Below are positions 25,300 through 34,030 of a stretch of DNA of 64,000 nt, in pieces. The notes under the pieces are model-generated. The model searched no databases, was not told the DNA's origin, and saw only the letters and a list, made by a program, of their open reading frames with translations. The number at the start of each line of letters is the position of its first letter. Positions within the stretch are counted from its first letter, which is position 1. This stretch comes from Candidatus Avelusimicrobium stercoris (GTDB taxonomy: Bacteria; Elusimicrobiota; Elusimicrobia; Elusimicrobiales; Elusimicrobiaceae): contig DJFE01000016.1 of the NCBI GenBank assembly GCA_002432025.1, positions 50,425 to 114,424 on the forward strand, given 5' to 3'. A program made the position numbers and the translations under genes.

Positions 25300-26931
25300 T
25301 TATCCACGTTTCCACGGCGGCTTCTGCTGCCGGTGCTTTTTGATGTATTCTTGCCAGTCCCGCTCCTTCTGTTGGCGATACTCTTCTGCTTTGCGTTTTA
25401 TCTCCTCGTGGTTTTTCTTCATCTCGTCCGTCCACCACGATGTGTCAAGTTTCCCGTCCGACGATTTTTGCATTGGCGTTACCGTTACCACTTCTTGCTT
25501 ACTGTGTTTAGCACGGGAATTATACGCCGCGACACGCGTGCTTTGGTATTGGCGGGACATTTTATCCGACCCTTGGGCCAAAGTAGGCTTCATCATTTTA
25601 CCAAATGCAACGGCCTCATCTTTCTGCTCCGAGTTGTATTTGTCATATGCTTGTTTATCTTTCTGATATTGCTCTTTGGCCGCGTTCCAACGCGTTTTAT
25701 CCAACACCTGTTCCGAACCGTTGTCCGAAGAAGAGGTCATATAATCCTGTTTGCTCGGTTTCGTGGGCATCGTGGGAACTTTTTGCTCTGATTGTTTTAC
25801 TCCGTTATTCTTCCACGCGTCGCGCACCGTACCTGTTCCTAAATCCGACTTACCCAAAGCCGAAGTAACTAATGCTTTTTCTTCGGGGGTCAAGGCGGAA
25901 ACATCTTTGTTTAAAAGTTCTTTACCCAGTTCCGACGCATAATTGTTACCCGCCTTGTTGGCCGATATATTGGCCATCCAAGTATCAATGCCCTGGCTTA
26001 ACTGCTGCATACCGATATCCACCACCTTGGTAAGCACCTGTTTCCACAAATCGTTAGCCAAGGAGTTGCCAAATTTTTCTTCCTCTTTCTTTTTTTCGTC
26101 CTTACCTCTTTGATTGGCATCGTCAATCTTTTTATCCAAATTGCTCAAATCGGCCGACGATACGGGGGCGTTGGTATCCAAATTAAGCCCGCCCGCTTTG
26201 CTCAAATCCACTCCGCCGGTTTCGGAAAATGCTTCGCTTCCTTTAATCCCGGCGCCCATTAACGCGCGTTTGGCATTGATGCTTTTGCCGTCCTTTAACC
26301 CGGCCGCCGCCGCACTGCCGCGCGCAAACTGGGACAAGGCCTTTTTGGCGTCCGTGTTCTTTAATTGCAAGGGCGCTTCGGTGCCTTTATCTTGGCTTTT
26401 ATAGGGAGAAAAGTCCCCCTTGGGCGCACCCCAAGTAGCGCTGATACCGCTTCCGCCCGTGCTACGCATACTGGCCGAACCCAACTGGCCGATTTGCGTA
26501 GGCGTTCTGGCTCCGCCGCGGCCCGAATAACCGCGCCCGGAATAGCCGGAATAAGACGAATCCGCAGACGAAGATTCCGCTGCTGTATCGGTAGAGGCTT
26601 CTTCTTCCGCGGCCTGCGCGGCATCCTCCGCTTGGCGTTCCTCTTTTTCAGAAGAACTGTAAAGCATAGTAGAATTGTTGCCCTGCATATCAGGGTATTT
26701 GGAGGCCAACAAATATTCTTCGGCCTCGTCGTTTACAAAAGGCATTTGGGCCAAATCATACCCGCGGGAATTATAATCCTCAAAGGACGAATCGTCCGCC
26801 TTGCCCAAAAAGGAAGCCATTGTAATTAACGCCACAAACACCACCACCACAATCGCCCCCAAGGTATAGGCCTGTTTGCGGTCCATTTTATTCATCTTTT
26901 GGAAGACATTTCCCGGCTTTAACTTAAACAT
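25300..26931 (-). CDS. Membrane-anchored disordered / helical protein (543 aa), unknown family
   Basis: No family recognised. The start at 26931 (MFKLKPG) is chosen over an in-frame upstream start at 26979 because AAGGGG lies at the right distance. A membrane helix (about 22-41) follows a short basic N-terminus. The rest is outside or disordered: acidic Glu/Ala/Ser-rich (about 85-125), a Tyr-Ser-Gly repeat (YSGYSGRGYSGRGG), a stretch ARGSAAAAGLKDGKSINAKR with spacing like the motif in the neighbouring proteins, and a Lys/Gln-rich helical C-terminus (RKAEEYRQQKERDWQEYIKK). It is the first gene after the internal promoter at 27022-27050. Confidence 0.7.
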   Translation of the reverse strand: MFKLKPGNVFQKMNKMDRKQAYTLGAIVVVVFVALITMASFLGKADDSSFEDYNSRGYDLAQMPFVNDEAEEYLLASKYPDMQGNNSTMLYSSSEKEERQAEDAAQAAEEEASTDTAAESSSADSSYSGYSGRGYSGRGGARTPTQIGQLGSASMRSTGGSGISATWGAPKGDFSPYKSQDKGTEAPLQLKNTDAKKALSQFARGSAAAAGLKDGKSINAKRALMGAGIKGSEAFSETGGVDLSKAGGLNLDTNAPVSSADLSNLDKKIDDANQRGKDEKKKEEEKFGNSLANDLWKQVLTKVVDIGMQQLSQGIDTWMANISANKAGNNYASELGKELLNKDVSALTPEEKALVTSALGKSDLGTGTVRDAWKNNGVKQSEQKVPTMPTKPSKQDYMTSSSDNGSEQVLDKTRWNAAKEQYQKDKQAYDKYNSEQKDEAVAFGKMMKPTLAQGSDKMSRQYQSTRVAAYNSRAKHSKQEVVTVTPMQKSSDGKLDTSWWTDEMKKNHEEIKRKAEEYRQQKERDWQEYIKKHRQQKPPWKRG

Positions 26932-27021
26932 ACAAAACCCCTTAACATAATAATAAAAACTACTCTTGTTGACCCGCACCCGGGGGTGCGCTCAAACACA
27001 GAGTTATATTTACCTACTTTT

Positions 27022-27050
27022 AGTATAGGCAGAAAATACCCCCTTGTCAA
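27022..27050 (-). promoter_or_regulatory. Strong internal promoter for the 26.9-16.4 kb operon
   Basis: On the minus strand a perfect TTGACA (27045-27050) and TATACT (27022-27027) are exactly 17 bases apart. The -35 lies inside an inverted repeat (AAATACCC/GGGTATTT, about 27034-27057), which could be an operator or a hairpin ending the upstream pilin transcript. CGCACCC/GGGTGCG at 26975-26990 forms a further hairpin in the leader. The promoter would make the five unassigned proteins independent of the upstream Tad genes. Confidence 0.75.
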
Positions 27051-27067
27051 GGGTATTTCCTATACCG

Positions 27068-27616
27068 TTACCGTCCTTCCGGGCGTTGATATGGCGAAGG
27101 ACGCTCGTTCGCACCTACATATTTGGTGCTGACGACCTCTCCCCCAGTCTCGCACAAATAGTTATAACCTTTTACGCATTTGGCGTCCTGCTGGCAGACT
27201 TGGTCGCGGTTGTATTTGCACAAAAAGCGAATCCGCGGCGGGCGCGTGCGGGCCGTGATAACCACCTTCGTCCAAGTGCCCGAGGTGTTAATGTCCAATT
27301 TGAGTTCGTTTAAACTCAAAAATTTCCGCATACCGGGGTTATCAAAACCTAGGTAGTTTTCCACCTTTTTTTGGATGTCTTTCTGCAAAAAGCGTTTATC
27401 CCACGTATTGGCGTAATAGTCCGTAACGTGCGACTGCAACTGGAAACGCCGCCCGGCATAATACCCCGCGATTTCCATTTTTTGGCTCAAAATCAGCAAC
27501 CCGAAGATTTTGATAATAAACAAAATGAAAATAACAAAAATAGGAAACAGCAGTACCACTTCGGTAGTGGCCTGCCCGCGGCGGGAGCGAAAGAGAGAAA
27601 AGTTCTTTATCATCAT
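27068..27616 (-). CDS. TadE-like pseudopilin
   Basis: A 182-residue TadE-family protein. RSRRG followed by QATTEVVLLFPIFVIFIL is a prepilin-type cleavage site (after Gly14) with Glu at +5 and the hydrophobic helix. TadE and TadF are minor pilins processed by the Tad prepilin peptidase. The globular part has four cysteines near the C-terminus (FLCKYNRDQVCQQDAKC and YLCETGG). The start has two adjacent ATGs and follows the TadG-like stop by 3 bases. No prepilin peptidase (TadV) gene is in the window. Confidence 0.8.
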   Translation of the reverse strand: MMIKNFSLFRSRRGQATTEVVLLFPIFVIFILFIIKIFGLLILSQKMEIAGYYAGRRFQLQSHVTDYYANTWDKRFLQKDIQKKVENYLGFDNPGMRKFLSLNELKLDINTSGTWTKVVITARTRPPRIRFLCKYNRDQVCQQDAKCVKGYNYLCETGGEVVSTKYVGANERPSPYQRPEGR

Positions 27617-27619
27617 AAA

Positions 27620-28750
27620 TTAAGGCGCCAGCGTTACGTTGTACTTAGGCAACGGGTTCGGCCACACGCAGTTGTTATTAGCGCGCGGGCACTGCAATTT
27701 AACGGTGGTACGCACAAACGGTTTATATTTTTGTTCCAAGTTAATATTAAAATGGTTTTTCGGCAACGTATAGTTTTGTTTCAGCAGGATACCGTGCCCA
27801 AACTGGCGCAAACGCGTGCGGGAACCCGGGTCTAAATACGCAAACTGGAACATCTTGGTCTTTACGTTTTCTTCCATATTAAAATCCAAGTTGTACGCGC
27901 CGTAGTGCGCCCCGGAGCGGGACGAATCGGATAAGAAGAAGCGCACGTTATTTAAGTAAAAGGGCTGTGCGTTAAGCGGCAAATAGTTGCGCAGTTTGGC
28001 CGCGCTTTGGCGGGCGCAATCGGAGCGTTTGCAGTTGCTTACGTTTAAATAATACACCGAGCGGTACATAACGGCATTTTTGCTGTTTTGCTTATACACA
28101 TACGTCTGGGAATCATAGGTAGAACCCACATACAAAAACATTTCCAAATAGTATTGGATAACGTTCTTGGCAAAATCCACGCCCGGGATGTAATAATTTT
28201 CCACCAGTTCGCGGCTCATCACCGGCACCCACTCGCCGGACGACGGTTCTTTGGGCGATTCCTTTTCCCAATCCGTGCGGGGATAGTGGTTTTCGTCCTT
28301 AGTGGTAATGGCCGGGTCGTAGCGCAGGCCCCAATCGGTGGATTCGGCGCGGGGCGGCGCGTTAATGCCCGTTTCGTAATCGGGCCCGATAGCCGGAATA
28401 CCGCCGCCGTGGTAAAAAAGTTCAAACACGCTAACCTGCGCCGGGCGGCCCTGACGTTTGGCCTCTTCGGTAGCGTTGACCTTTTGGTCCTTGTAATACA
28501 GCATTACACGGTAAGGGAGCGGACCGTTTACCATCCCCAGCGCGTTCAAATAAGTGCTGGCGGCAGATACCTGCGTATAGGCGGCGTTATCCAAGGCGAA
28601 CTGTTCGCGCACCTTGGCCATAGATACCTTGGCGGTTTCAAATAGCAAATAGATAACCAAGATAAAAATAGGCGCAAGAAGCACCGAAGGCAACAGGATT
28701 TGCGCCTTTTTCTCTTGGAGTTTGTGTTTTATACGCTGCCAATTAAACAT
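27620..28750 (-). CDS. TadG-like pilus assembly protein
   Basis: A 376-residue protein with an N-terminal hydrophobic helix preceded by basic residues (EKKAQILLPSVLLAPIFILVIYLL), resembling the TadE/TadG helix but without the Gly and Glu of a processed prepilin. Next comes a helical segment (TAKVSMAKVREQFALDNAAYTQVSAAS) typical of TadG-like proteins. The ~290-residue remainder is predicted exported and contains an adjacent Cys pair (SNCKRSDCARQ) and a C-terminal CPRANNNC. It lies between the mini-pilin and TadE genes. A structural pilus or assembly role is likely; the von Willebrand domain of classical TadG is not visible. Confidence 0.7.
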   Translation of the reverse strand: MFNWQRIKHKLQEKKAQILLPSVLLAPIFILVIYLLFETAKVSMAKVREQFALDNAAYTQVSAASTYLNALGMVNGPLPYRVMLYYKDQKVNATEEAKRQGRPAQVSVFELFYHGGGIPAIGPDYETGINAPPRAESTDWGLRYDPAITTKDENHYPRTDWEKESPKEPSSGEWVPVMSRELVENYYIPGVDFAKNVIQYYLEMFLYVGSTYDSQTYVYKQNSKNAVMYRSVYYLNVSNCKRSDCARQSAAKLRNYLPLNAQPFYLNNVRFFLSDSSRSGAHYGAYNLDFNMEENVKTKMFQFAYLDPGSRTRLRQFGHGILLKQNYTLPKNHFNINLEQKYKPFVRTTVKLQCPRANNNCVWPNPLPKYNVTLAP

Positions 28751-28752
28751 TT

Positions 28753-28926
28753 TTAACTTGCCAGTAACTGCCCGATAAAGATAAACAAAAACCGCACAAT
28801 GTGCGTGTGAAACGCCGTTAAAAAGGCCGAAAGCACCACCACCACCGTGGCAAGCATCAGCACATATTCAATAGTGGCTTGCCCGCGGCGGCGAAGTAAT
28901 AAAACTGGCGGCCTCTTTACCGGCAT
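28753..28926 (-). CDS. Mini Flp-type pilin (57 aa)
   Basis: A 57-codon gene between the response regulator and the TadG-like gene. Its N-terminus is a basic leader ending in RRRG, followed by QATIEYVLML and a hydrophobic helix, the Flp/class III signal pattern with cleavage after Gly15 and Glu at +5. The mature protein would be only 42 residues, less than the pilin encoded at 43529-43750. GGAG lies 12 bases before the ATG. The start is 4 bases downstream of the response-regulator stop and the stop is 3 bases from the TadG-like start, so it fits exactly in the operon. It may be a minor or tip pilin. Confidence 0.85.
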   Translation of the reverse strand: MPVKRPPVLLLRRRGQATIEYVLMLATVVVVLSAFLTAFHTHIVRFLFIFIGQLLAS

Positions 28927-28929
28927 AGA

Positions 28930-29622
28930 TTATTCTCCGTCCATATCGTCGGACACGGTTCTGCCTTCCGACGAAATCAGCCCCTTTTCAATGGCTTTTA
29001 CCACCGCTTCCGTGCGGCTGCTTACGCCCAATTTATGAAAAGCGCTGTTTAAGTGGTTTTTAATCGTTTTTACACTGCACCCCAACTCTTTGGCCAGTTC
29101 CTTGTTGCTTAACCCTTTACCCAAATAGTCCATTACCTTAATTTCGGTCTTCGTCAGCGTGGCCTGGGAGGGCATACCGTTATCGCCCATTTTGCGCAGA
29201 CCGTGGAGGAGTTTACCCATTAACTGCTGGGGAATCATTAACCCCTCGCTGGTAAAGGTTTTAATAGAGTTGACGAGTTCGGCGGCCGGAAGCATTTTGG
29301 ACAAATAGCCGTTGGCCCCCGCCTGAATAGCGTCCAAGACGTGCGCTTCATCCTCAAAACTGGAAAGCATCAGCACGTTTACTTCGGGGCACTGCTGGCG
29401 GATTTGGCGCGTAGCGTTAATACCGTCCATCTTCGGCAGTTTGATATCCATTAAAACCACATCGGGTTTTAATTTTTTAGCCTTGGCAACCGCTTCCAGT
29501 CCGTCGGCGGCTTCCCCCACCACTTCAATCCATTTCTCCCCGGTTAATACGTCTTTAATCCCTTCCCGGAAGAGTGTTTGGTCGTCCGCAATCAGTACCG
29601 TTACTTTTTTCTTCTTGTTCAT
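28930..29622 (-). CDS. NarL/LuxR-family response regulator
   Basis: A 230-residue regulator with a receiver domain (about 8-122, phosphoacceptor Asp59 in VVLMDIKLP) and a C-terminal LuxR-type helix-turn-helix (about 165-222; LSNKELAKELGCSVKTIKNH). It is the third gene of a signalling set with the REC-kinase and sensor kinase directly upstream and the mini-pilin directly downstream, so it probably controls the Tad locus in response to those kinases. All expected catalytic residues are present. Confidence 0.9.
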   Translation of the reverse strand: MNKKKKVTVLIADDQTLFREGIKDVLTGEKWIEVVGEAADGLEAVAKAKKLKPDVVLMDIKLPKMDGINATRQIRQQCPEVNVLMLSSFEDEAHVLDAIQAGANGYLSKMLPAAELVNSIKTFTSEGLMIPQQLMGKLLHGLRKMGDNGMPSQATLTKTEIKVMDYLGKGLSNKELAKELGCSVKTIKNHLNSAFHKLGVSSRTEAVVKAIEKGLISSEGRTVSDDMDGE

Positions 29623-29649
29623 AGCAACTCCCCTACACGTTGTAAAATG

Positions 29650-30771
29650 TTACGAATTCATAATAGGCAGCGTAAAATTAAACGAAGCCCCTTTCCCCAG
29701 GCCCTCGCTATGGGCCCAAATGCGCCCGCCGTGGTTTACGACGATATCCTTGGCAATGGATAAGCCTAACCCCAAGCGGCCGACACGGCTTTTATCGCCT
29801 ACTTGCGTAAAACTGGTAAACAAATTGGGCGCCTGCTGGGGGTCAATACCGTCCCCAGAGTCCGCTACTGACACTTTAACATTTTTTTCATCTATTTTGC
29901 TAACAACAATTTCAATCGTGCCGTTATCCGGCGTATGGCGCACGGCGTTTTCCAAAATATTGGAAATCACTTGGCGGATACGTTTCTCGTCGGCAAACAC
30001 AGGCACCGCGCCGCAACTTTCAAACGTAACACGGATGTTGCGCTTGGCCCCCTTGGCGCGGAAGATTTCCGCCGTCTTCTTTAAACTTTCCGTCAGTTCA
30101 AAGCGGGCTTTTTCAATGCGCAGTTTGCCCTTTTCAATGGCGGCCCAATCCACCAAATCCTTAATCAAATGCTCAATTTGTCCGATAGACTCGTCCATAA
30201 ACATCATTTTTTTCTTTTGGTCGTCGTCGGGCGTGAGTTTCTTTTTGAGCATATCAAAACTCATTTTAAGCGTCATCAGCGAGTTGGACAAGTCGTGCGA
30301 CACAATGGAAAAGAATTTGGACTTCATATTATTCAGGCGGTCCAAATCGTCGTTGCGCGTTTTTAACTGGGCGAGCAATTCCTTGTTGCTCTGCTCCAAG
30401 AAATACTTATCCAACGCGCGGTTAATGGTGCGCTTTAAATAGTCAAAATCCACCGGCTTAATTAAAAAGTCGTAAACGGACTCCTGCATAGCCTCCATAA
30501 TGGCGTTTAACGAGGCATAGGCCGTAATCATAATAATCTGCGTATCTTGGTTAAAGGAGCGGATTTTACGGATGAGTTCCATACCCGTTTCGTCGGGCAG
30601 GTTGTAGTCCATTAAAATCACGTTAAAAAACTCGCTGGCGCACAACTCCAAGCACTCCGCCGCCGTACCGGCCTGATAGACTTTATAGCCCTCAATTTCC
30701 AGCAAATCCACCAACGTTTCGCGCAGGTTGTTATCGTCATCCACTACCAAAATTTTAACTTGCTTCTCCAT
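29650..30771 (-). CDS. Receiver-histidine kinase hybrid (REC-HK)
   Basis: A 373-residue soluble protein with an N-terminal receiver domain (about 5-118, Asp55 in ILMDYNLPD) followed by a helix and a HisKA domain with His159 in SIVSHDLSN, then a HATPase domain (N box NILENAVRH, G1 DSGDG, G2 GLGLGLSI). It has no membrane segment. A receiver ahead of a kinase lets one phosphorelay feed another: the upstream sensor kinase could phosphorylate Asp55 and adjust this kinase's activity towards the NarL-type regulator. It overlaps the upstream kinase gene by 17 bases. Confidence 0.88.
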   Translation of the reverse strand: MEKQVKILVVDDDNNLRETLVDLLEIEGYKVYQAGTAAECLELCASEFFNVILMDYNLPDETGMELIRKIRSFNQDTQIIMITAYASLNAIMEAMQESVYDFLIKPVDFDYLKRTINRALDKYFLEQSNKELLAQLKTRNDDLDRLNNMKSKFFSIVSHDLSNSLMTLKMSFDMLKKKLTPDDDQKKKMMFMDESIGQIEHLIKDLVDWAAIEKGKLRIEKARFELTESLKKTAEIFRAKGAKRNIRVTFESCGAVPVFADEKRIRQVISNILENAVRHTPDNGTIEIVVSKIDEKNVKVSVADSGDGIDPQQAPNLFTSFTQVGDKSRVGRLGLGLSIAKDIVVNHGGRIWAHSEGLGKGASFNFTLPIMNS

Positions 30772-32659
30772 AACTCGTGTCTCCGGGTTTTTTATAAATT
30801 TTCAGATAAATTTGGAAGCAGGTTCCCTTGCCCACTTCGCTTTGAATAAACAGTTTGCCCTTGTGGCGGCTAATGGCCTTACCCACAACGGCCAAGCCAA
30901 GCCCGGTCCCGCGGGCCTTGGTGGTAAAGAACGGTGCAAACATTTTATGGCGGACTTCCTCGCTGATGCCGGGGCCCGTATCGGCAATGTAAATACACAC
31001 CACGCGGCGGCCTACCTTGGTGCCTACGGTCAGCGTACCGCCGCCGTTCATCGCTTCCACGGCGTTGGACACAATATTGCGGATGGCCTGTTTGATTTCC
31101 TCCGCGTCCACTTTAATACGCACCGATTCCGGGTCCAATTCGTCCTTTAACGTAATACCCGGAATAAACGGGTATGAAAGCAAAATTTCGCGCAGATAAC
31201 TGTTTAAATCAATCGTGCTTAAAATCAAATCGCGCGTGCGGGCATAGCCTAACACCTCGCTGATAATGCTGTTGGCCTGCTTAATTTCCGCCTCAATAAT
31301 GCCAAACTGTTTAAGCAACTTGGCGTCCGGCGTGCGCACCAACATTTTGATTAGGCGCGTGGCGTTGCTGATGACAGCCAGCGGGTTGCGGATTTCGTGG
31401 CTGATGATAGAAGCCATTTGCCCGATAGCGGCCAAGCGTTCGGATTTTACCAGTTCCCGTGTGGCGGCCTTTAATTCGTGCGTGCGCTCCTCTACGCGTT
31501 TTTCCAGCGCTTGGTTCATTTGCGCCAGTTCCGTTTGCGCGCCAATCAACTCCTGCCGCCGTGTGTGCAACGCGCCCGACATATCCACAAACGCCTGCGC
31601 CAGTTCGCCAATTTCGTTATTGGGAATATCCAAATCCTCTTGGCGCACGACATAATCGCCGTTTTCGCGCTGTTTAACCGCCGCCCGGCGCAGCCGCTCC
31701 AAAGGGCGCGTAATCGGTTTAATTACCCAATAACTCACCACTACCACAAACAGCAACATCACTAATACCAAAAGCGTTACATCCCACAGCGAGTGGAAGG
31801 TACTTTCTTTAAGCAACTGCAAGGTTACATCCGCAGGTTGGTCCACATACACCCGCCAGCCGGAAAGCGGTAACTCGGCCGAGGCCACCAAAATCTTTTC
31901 CCCGTTGGACAGCGAGAGTTCCCGGCTGTGCGCACTGCCCAAAAGGTTGCTGATTTCGCGCACGCGGGCCGTCATTTCGGGCTGGGGATCGGTGGCTAGG
32001 CCACCAGGGGCCCCGTTAAACGAAATAATCTGCCCCTCTCGCGTGGCAATCACGGCGTTCATATCCATTGGATAGACTTGCAACAACATTTTACCCAACT
32101 CCGCAAGGCCCGTTTCCGCCACCAAAACGCCCGATACGCGGCTGTCGTTTAACCGCTGGCGGATAGGAAACGCCATTAACATAAAAAGCCCGTCCTCGGA
32201 CGGATATACGCCGCCCAAGTAATACGGCTTTTTCTCTTTTACGCACGCTTGCAAAACGGATTTTATTTCCTGCGCCCAATTTACGTTTTCCGCCCGTTCG
32301 CCGGAGGACAGCAACAACTTGCCCGCCGGGTCCAGGGCCGCCAGATACAAAACGGATGGGTCGCTGCGGCGCAGGTATTTTAAATCGGCGCCGTTAATAA
32401 AATTGTGGCCGCCAAAATCACTGTGCAAATCCACAAAGACGGAAAAATACTGCGTATTGTGCGTAATGTTAAAGCGCACCGCCGCCGCCAAACGGCTGGC
32501 CACCGTTTGCTGTTTTTGCGAAATTTCATTTTTCAGCACGCGGCTGTTTACGTCCATTAAGTGATACCCGATAATAAGCACCGGCACAATGGAAATTAAA
32601 ATCAGCACAAAAACCGCGTTGGAAAATAAACCGCGAAACAGACTTCCCTTTGTCTTCAT
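30755..32659 (-). CDS. Membrane sensor histidine kinase (Cache-HAMP-HK)
   Basis: A 634-residue kinase: TM1 (about 12-32), a ~260-residue periplasmic Cache-like sensor, TM2 (about 297-318, LLVLVMLLFVVVVSYWVI), a HAMP domain, a coiled coil (EKRVEERTHELKAATRELV), then HisKA with the phosphorylated His in SHEIRNPLAV (about 415) and a HATPase with NIVSNAVEAM and GTGLGLAVV. The kinase core resembles NtrB/AtoS types. It heads a three-gene signalling operon ending in the NarL regulator and pilus genes, so it likely senses an extracellular cue for the Tad-like system. The ligand is unknown. Confidence 0.88.
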   Translation of the reverse strand: MKTKGSLFRGLFSNAVFVLILISIVPVLIIGYHLMDVNSRVLKNEISQKQQTVASRLAAAVRFNITHNTQYFSVFVDLHSDFGGHNFINGADLKYLRRSDPSVLYLAALDPAGKLLLSSGERAENVNWAQEIKSVLQACVKEKKPYYLGGVYPSEDGLFMLMAFPIRQRLNDSRVSGVLVAETGLAELGKMLLQVYPMDMNAVIATREGQIISFNGAPGGLATDPQPEMTARVREISNLLGSAHSRELSLSNGEKILVASAELPLSGWRVYVDQPADVTLQLLKESTFHSLWDVTLLVLVMLLFVVVVSYWVIKPITRPLERLRRAAVKQRENGDYVVRQEDLDIPNNEIGELAQAFVDMSGALHTRRQELIGAQTELAQMNQALEKRVEERTHELKAATRELVKSERLAAIGQMASIISHEIRNPLAVISNATRLIKMLVRTPDAKLLKQFGIIEAEIKQANSIISEVLGYARTRDLILSTIDLNSYLREILLSYPFIPGITLKDELDPESVRIKVDAEEIKQAIRNIVSNAVEAMNGGGTLTVGTKVGRRVVCIYIADTGPGISEEVRHKMFAPFFTTKARGTGLGLAVVGKAISRHKGKLFIQSEVGKGTCFQIYLKIYKKPGDTSYGEAS

Positions 32660-32726
32660 AAAATTTGTATTTGTCCTTCAAAATATCCGGGCCGTAAGCC
32701 GGGGGCCTACCACCGGGGTACTTTGC

Positions 32727-32761
32727 AAAACGGGGGCGGGGAAGTGTTTTCCCAGCCCCCG
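32727..32761 (-). terminator. Terminator after the DsbA-like gene
   Basis: On the minus strand CGGGGGC (32755-32761) and GCCCCCG (32731-32737) plus inner GGGAA/TTCCC pairs form a ~13-bp hairpin followed by TTTTG. It lies 19 bases after the stop of the DsbA-like gene and separates the core Tad operon from the signalling operon. Confidence 0.85.
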
Positions 32762-32779
32762 TAATGTGTCAAAATCAGG

Positions 32780-33727
32780 TTAGCAACTGCCGGCAGGAGC
32801 CGCGGCCGCGCCGGATTTAGCGGCGTTGGGGTTCAAGAACCCAAAGCCTTCAATTTCCGCTGCGGAACCGGAATCCAACTGCACTTTGCCCTCCCACACA
32901 AAGGACGGAGAGGCGTTAATACCGTATTCCTGCGTGTATTTGGCTTCGGCCTTCAAAAGTTCCACCCCTTCGGTATCAAATTTCTTCATAATTTTTTTGG
33001 AGTTGATACCGGCTTCTTCCATCGCTTTATCCCAGCGGCTGGAACGGTAGTCTTTGTTGCGGATTTCCAAATATTTCCAGAATTTTTCCGGATAGTATTT
33101 GGCAATTAACAGTTGGCGGATGTCTTCTTCCCACTCGCCGGAACCGTGCAAACTGGAAAAGCCGTCTTTATCGCTATGATTGACGATATAGCGCACGCGG
33201 ATATCTTTTCCCGCAGGCATTTTACCGTCTTTTTGGGCTTGGATAACCAAGTTTTCGGCCATAACGCCATAAGGGCATTGGGACATTACAAAAATTTCCA
33301 TTACGCCCGGTTTGGCGGTTTTGTTGTTAAACACGCCTTGGCGGGTTTGGTGCGGCAAAATGATGTAGTCCGCATTTTCTTGGGCGTAACCGTATTGCAG
33401 GTGTTTTTCCAATTTGGTGCGGATGGCATCGGTCTTTTTAATCAAATAAAGCGGCAAGAAACTGTAATCCAAGCCGGCCAATCTTTCATCGTCCGCGGCA
33501 TCTTTATAAGATACCTTGGTTACCGCCGGTTCCATTTCCAAAAACTGGGCGATACCGGCCGTTAGTTGGGGGTCTTCCTGCCCCGCTTTGTATTCGTCCG
33601 CTTCAATAATAACGAACTCCGCCTTGGCAGGCGCTTTTTTAGCGGTTTTGACCGCTTTTTTGGCCGGGGCGGCAAACGCGAGTCCCGCGACGGCACAAAC
33701 TACTAAAATGACAATGAGTTTTTTCAT
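32780..33727 (-). CDS. Exported DsbA/thioredoxin-like protein with a single active-site Cys
   Basis: A 315-residue protein with a signal peptide (cleavage near AFAA, 20), a Lys/Ala-rich linker, an N-terminal ~100-residue domain and a C-terminal thioredoxin fold. The fold's active site is MSQCPYGVMAE (Cys151) and its cis-Pro loop is INASPSFV. Where DsbA has CxxC this has CPYG, so it is monothiol, apart from a Cys as the last residue (GSC), which could act as a tail-borne partner. It probably isomerises or shields disulfides. The many Cys-rich proteins in the same locus are plausible clients. AAGGAG precedes the ATG by 12 bases. Confidence 0.75.
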   Translation of the reverse strand: MKKLIVILVVCAVAGLAFAAPAKKAVKTAKKAPAKAEFVIIEADEYKAGQEDPQLTAGIAQFLEMEPAVTKVSYKDAADDERLAGLDYSFLPLYLIKKTDAIRTKLEKHLQYGYAQENADYIILPHQTRQGVFNNKTAKPGVMEIFVMSQCPYGVMAENLVIQAQKDGKMPAGKDIRVRYIVNHSDKDGFSSLHGSGEWEEDIRQLLIAKYYPEKFWKYLEIRNKDYRSSRWDKAMEEAGINSKKIMKKFDTEGVELLKAEAKYTQEYGINASPSFVWEGKVQLDSGSAAEIEGFGFLNPNAAKSGAAAAPAGSC

Positions 33728-33745
33728 TAACCCTTATTCTCCTTT

Positions 33746-34015
33746 TTATTTATCTTCCAACTCTACGTGTACCCCGCGGATACCGATAGAGCACAACAAA
33801 TTGTAAGCCAGCGCAAACAGCACCGACGAAACCAAGAACAACAGCGTGCCTTGGATAGCGCGCATAATAAGGCCCATTACATAGGCAACCGTAAAGGAAA
33901 AGTCGGGGTTGAACATTTCCATAAACGCGCTTAACAGCATCACCACAAATACAGCCAATGGGAAAACAGAAAACAACAACGCTGAAATATTAATTTTTTT
34001 GATTTCTACTTTCAT
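33746..34015 (-). CDS. Small two-helix membrane protein (89 aa)
   Basis: An 89-residue protein with two hydrophobic helices (about 10-32, SALLFSVFPLAVFVVMLLSAF, and 48-72, IMRAIQGTLLFLVSSVLFALA) separated by FNPDFSF and ending in an acidic tail. The layout recalls DUF3566-type membrane proteins, but I am not sure of the match. AGGAG 7 bases before the ATG; 15 bases from the HAMP sensor gene, so cotranscribed. Function unknown. Confidence 0.7.
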   Translation of the reverse strand: MKVEIKKINISALLFSVFPLAVFVVMLLSAFMEMFNPDFSFTVAYVMGLIMRAIQGTLLFLVSSVLFALAYNLLCSIGIRGVHVELEDK

Positions 34016-34030
34016 ATCTTCTCCTAAATC

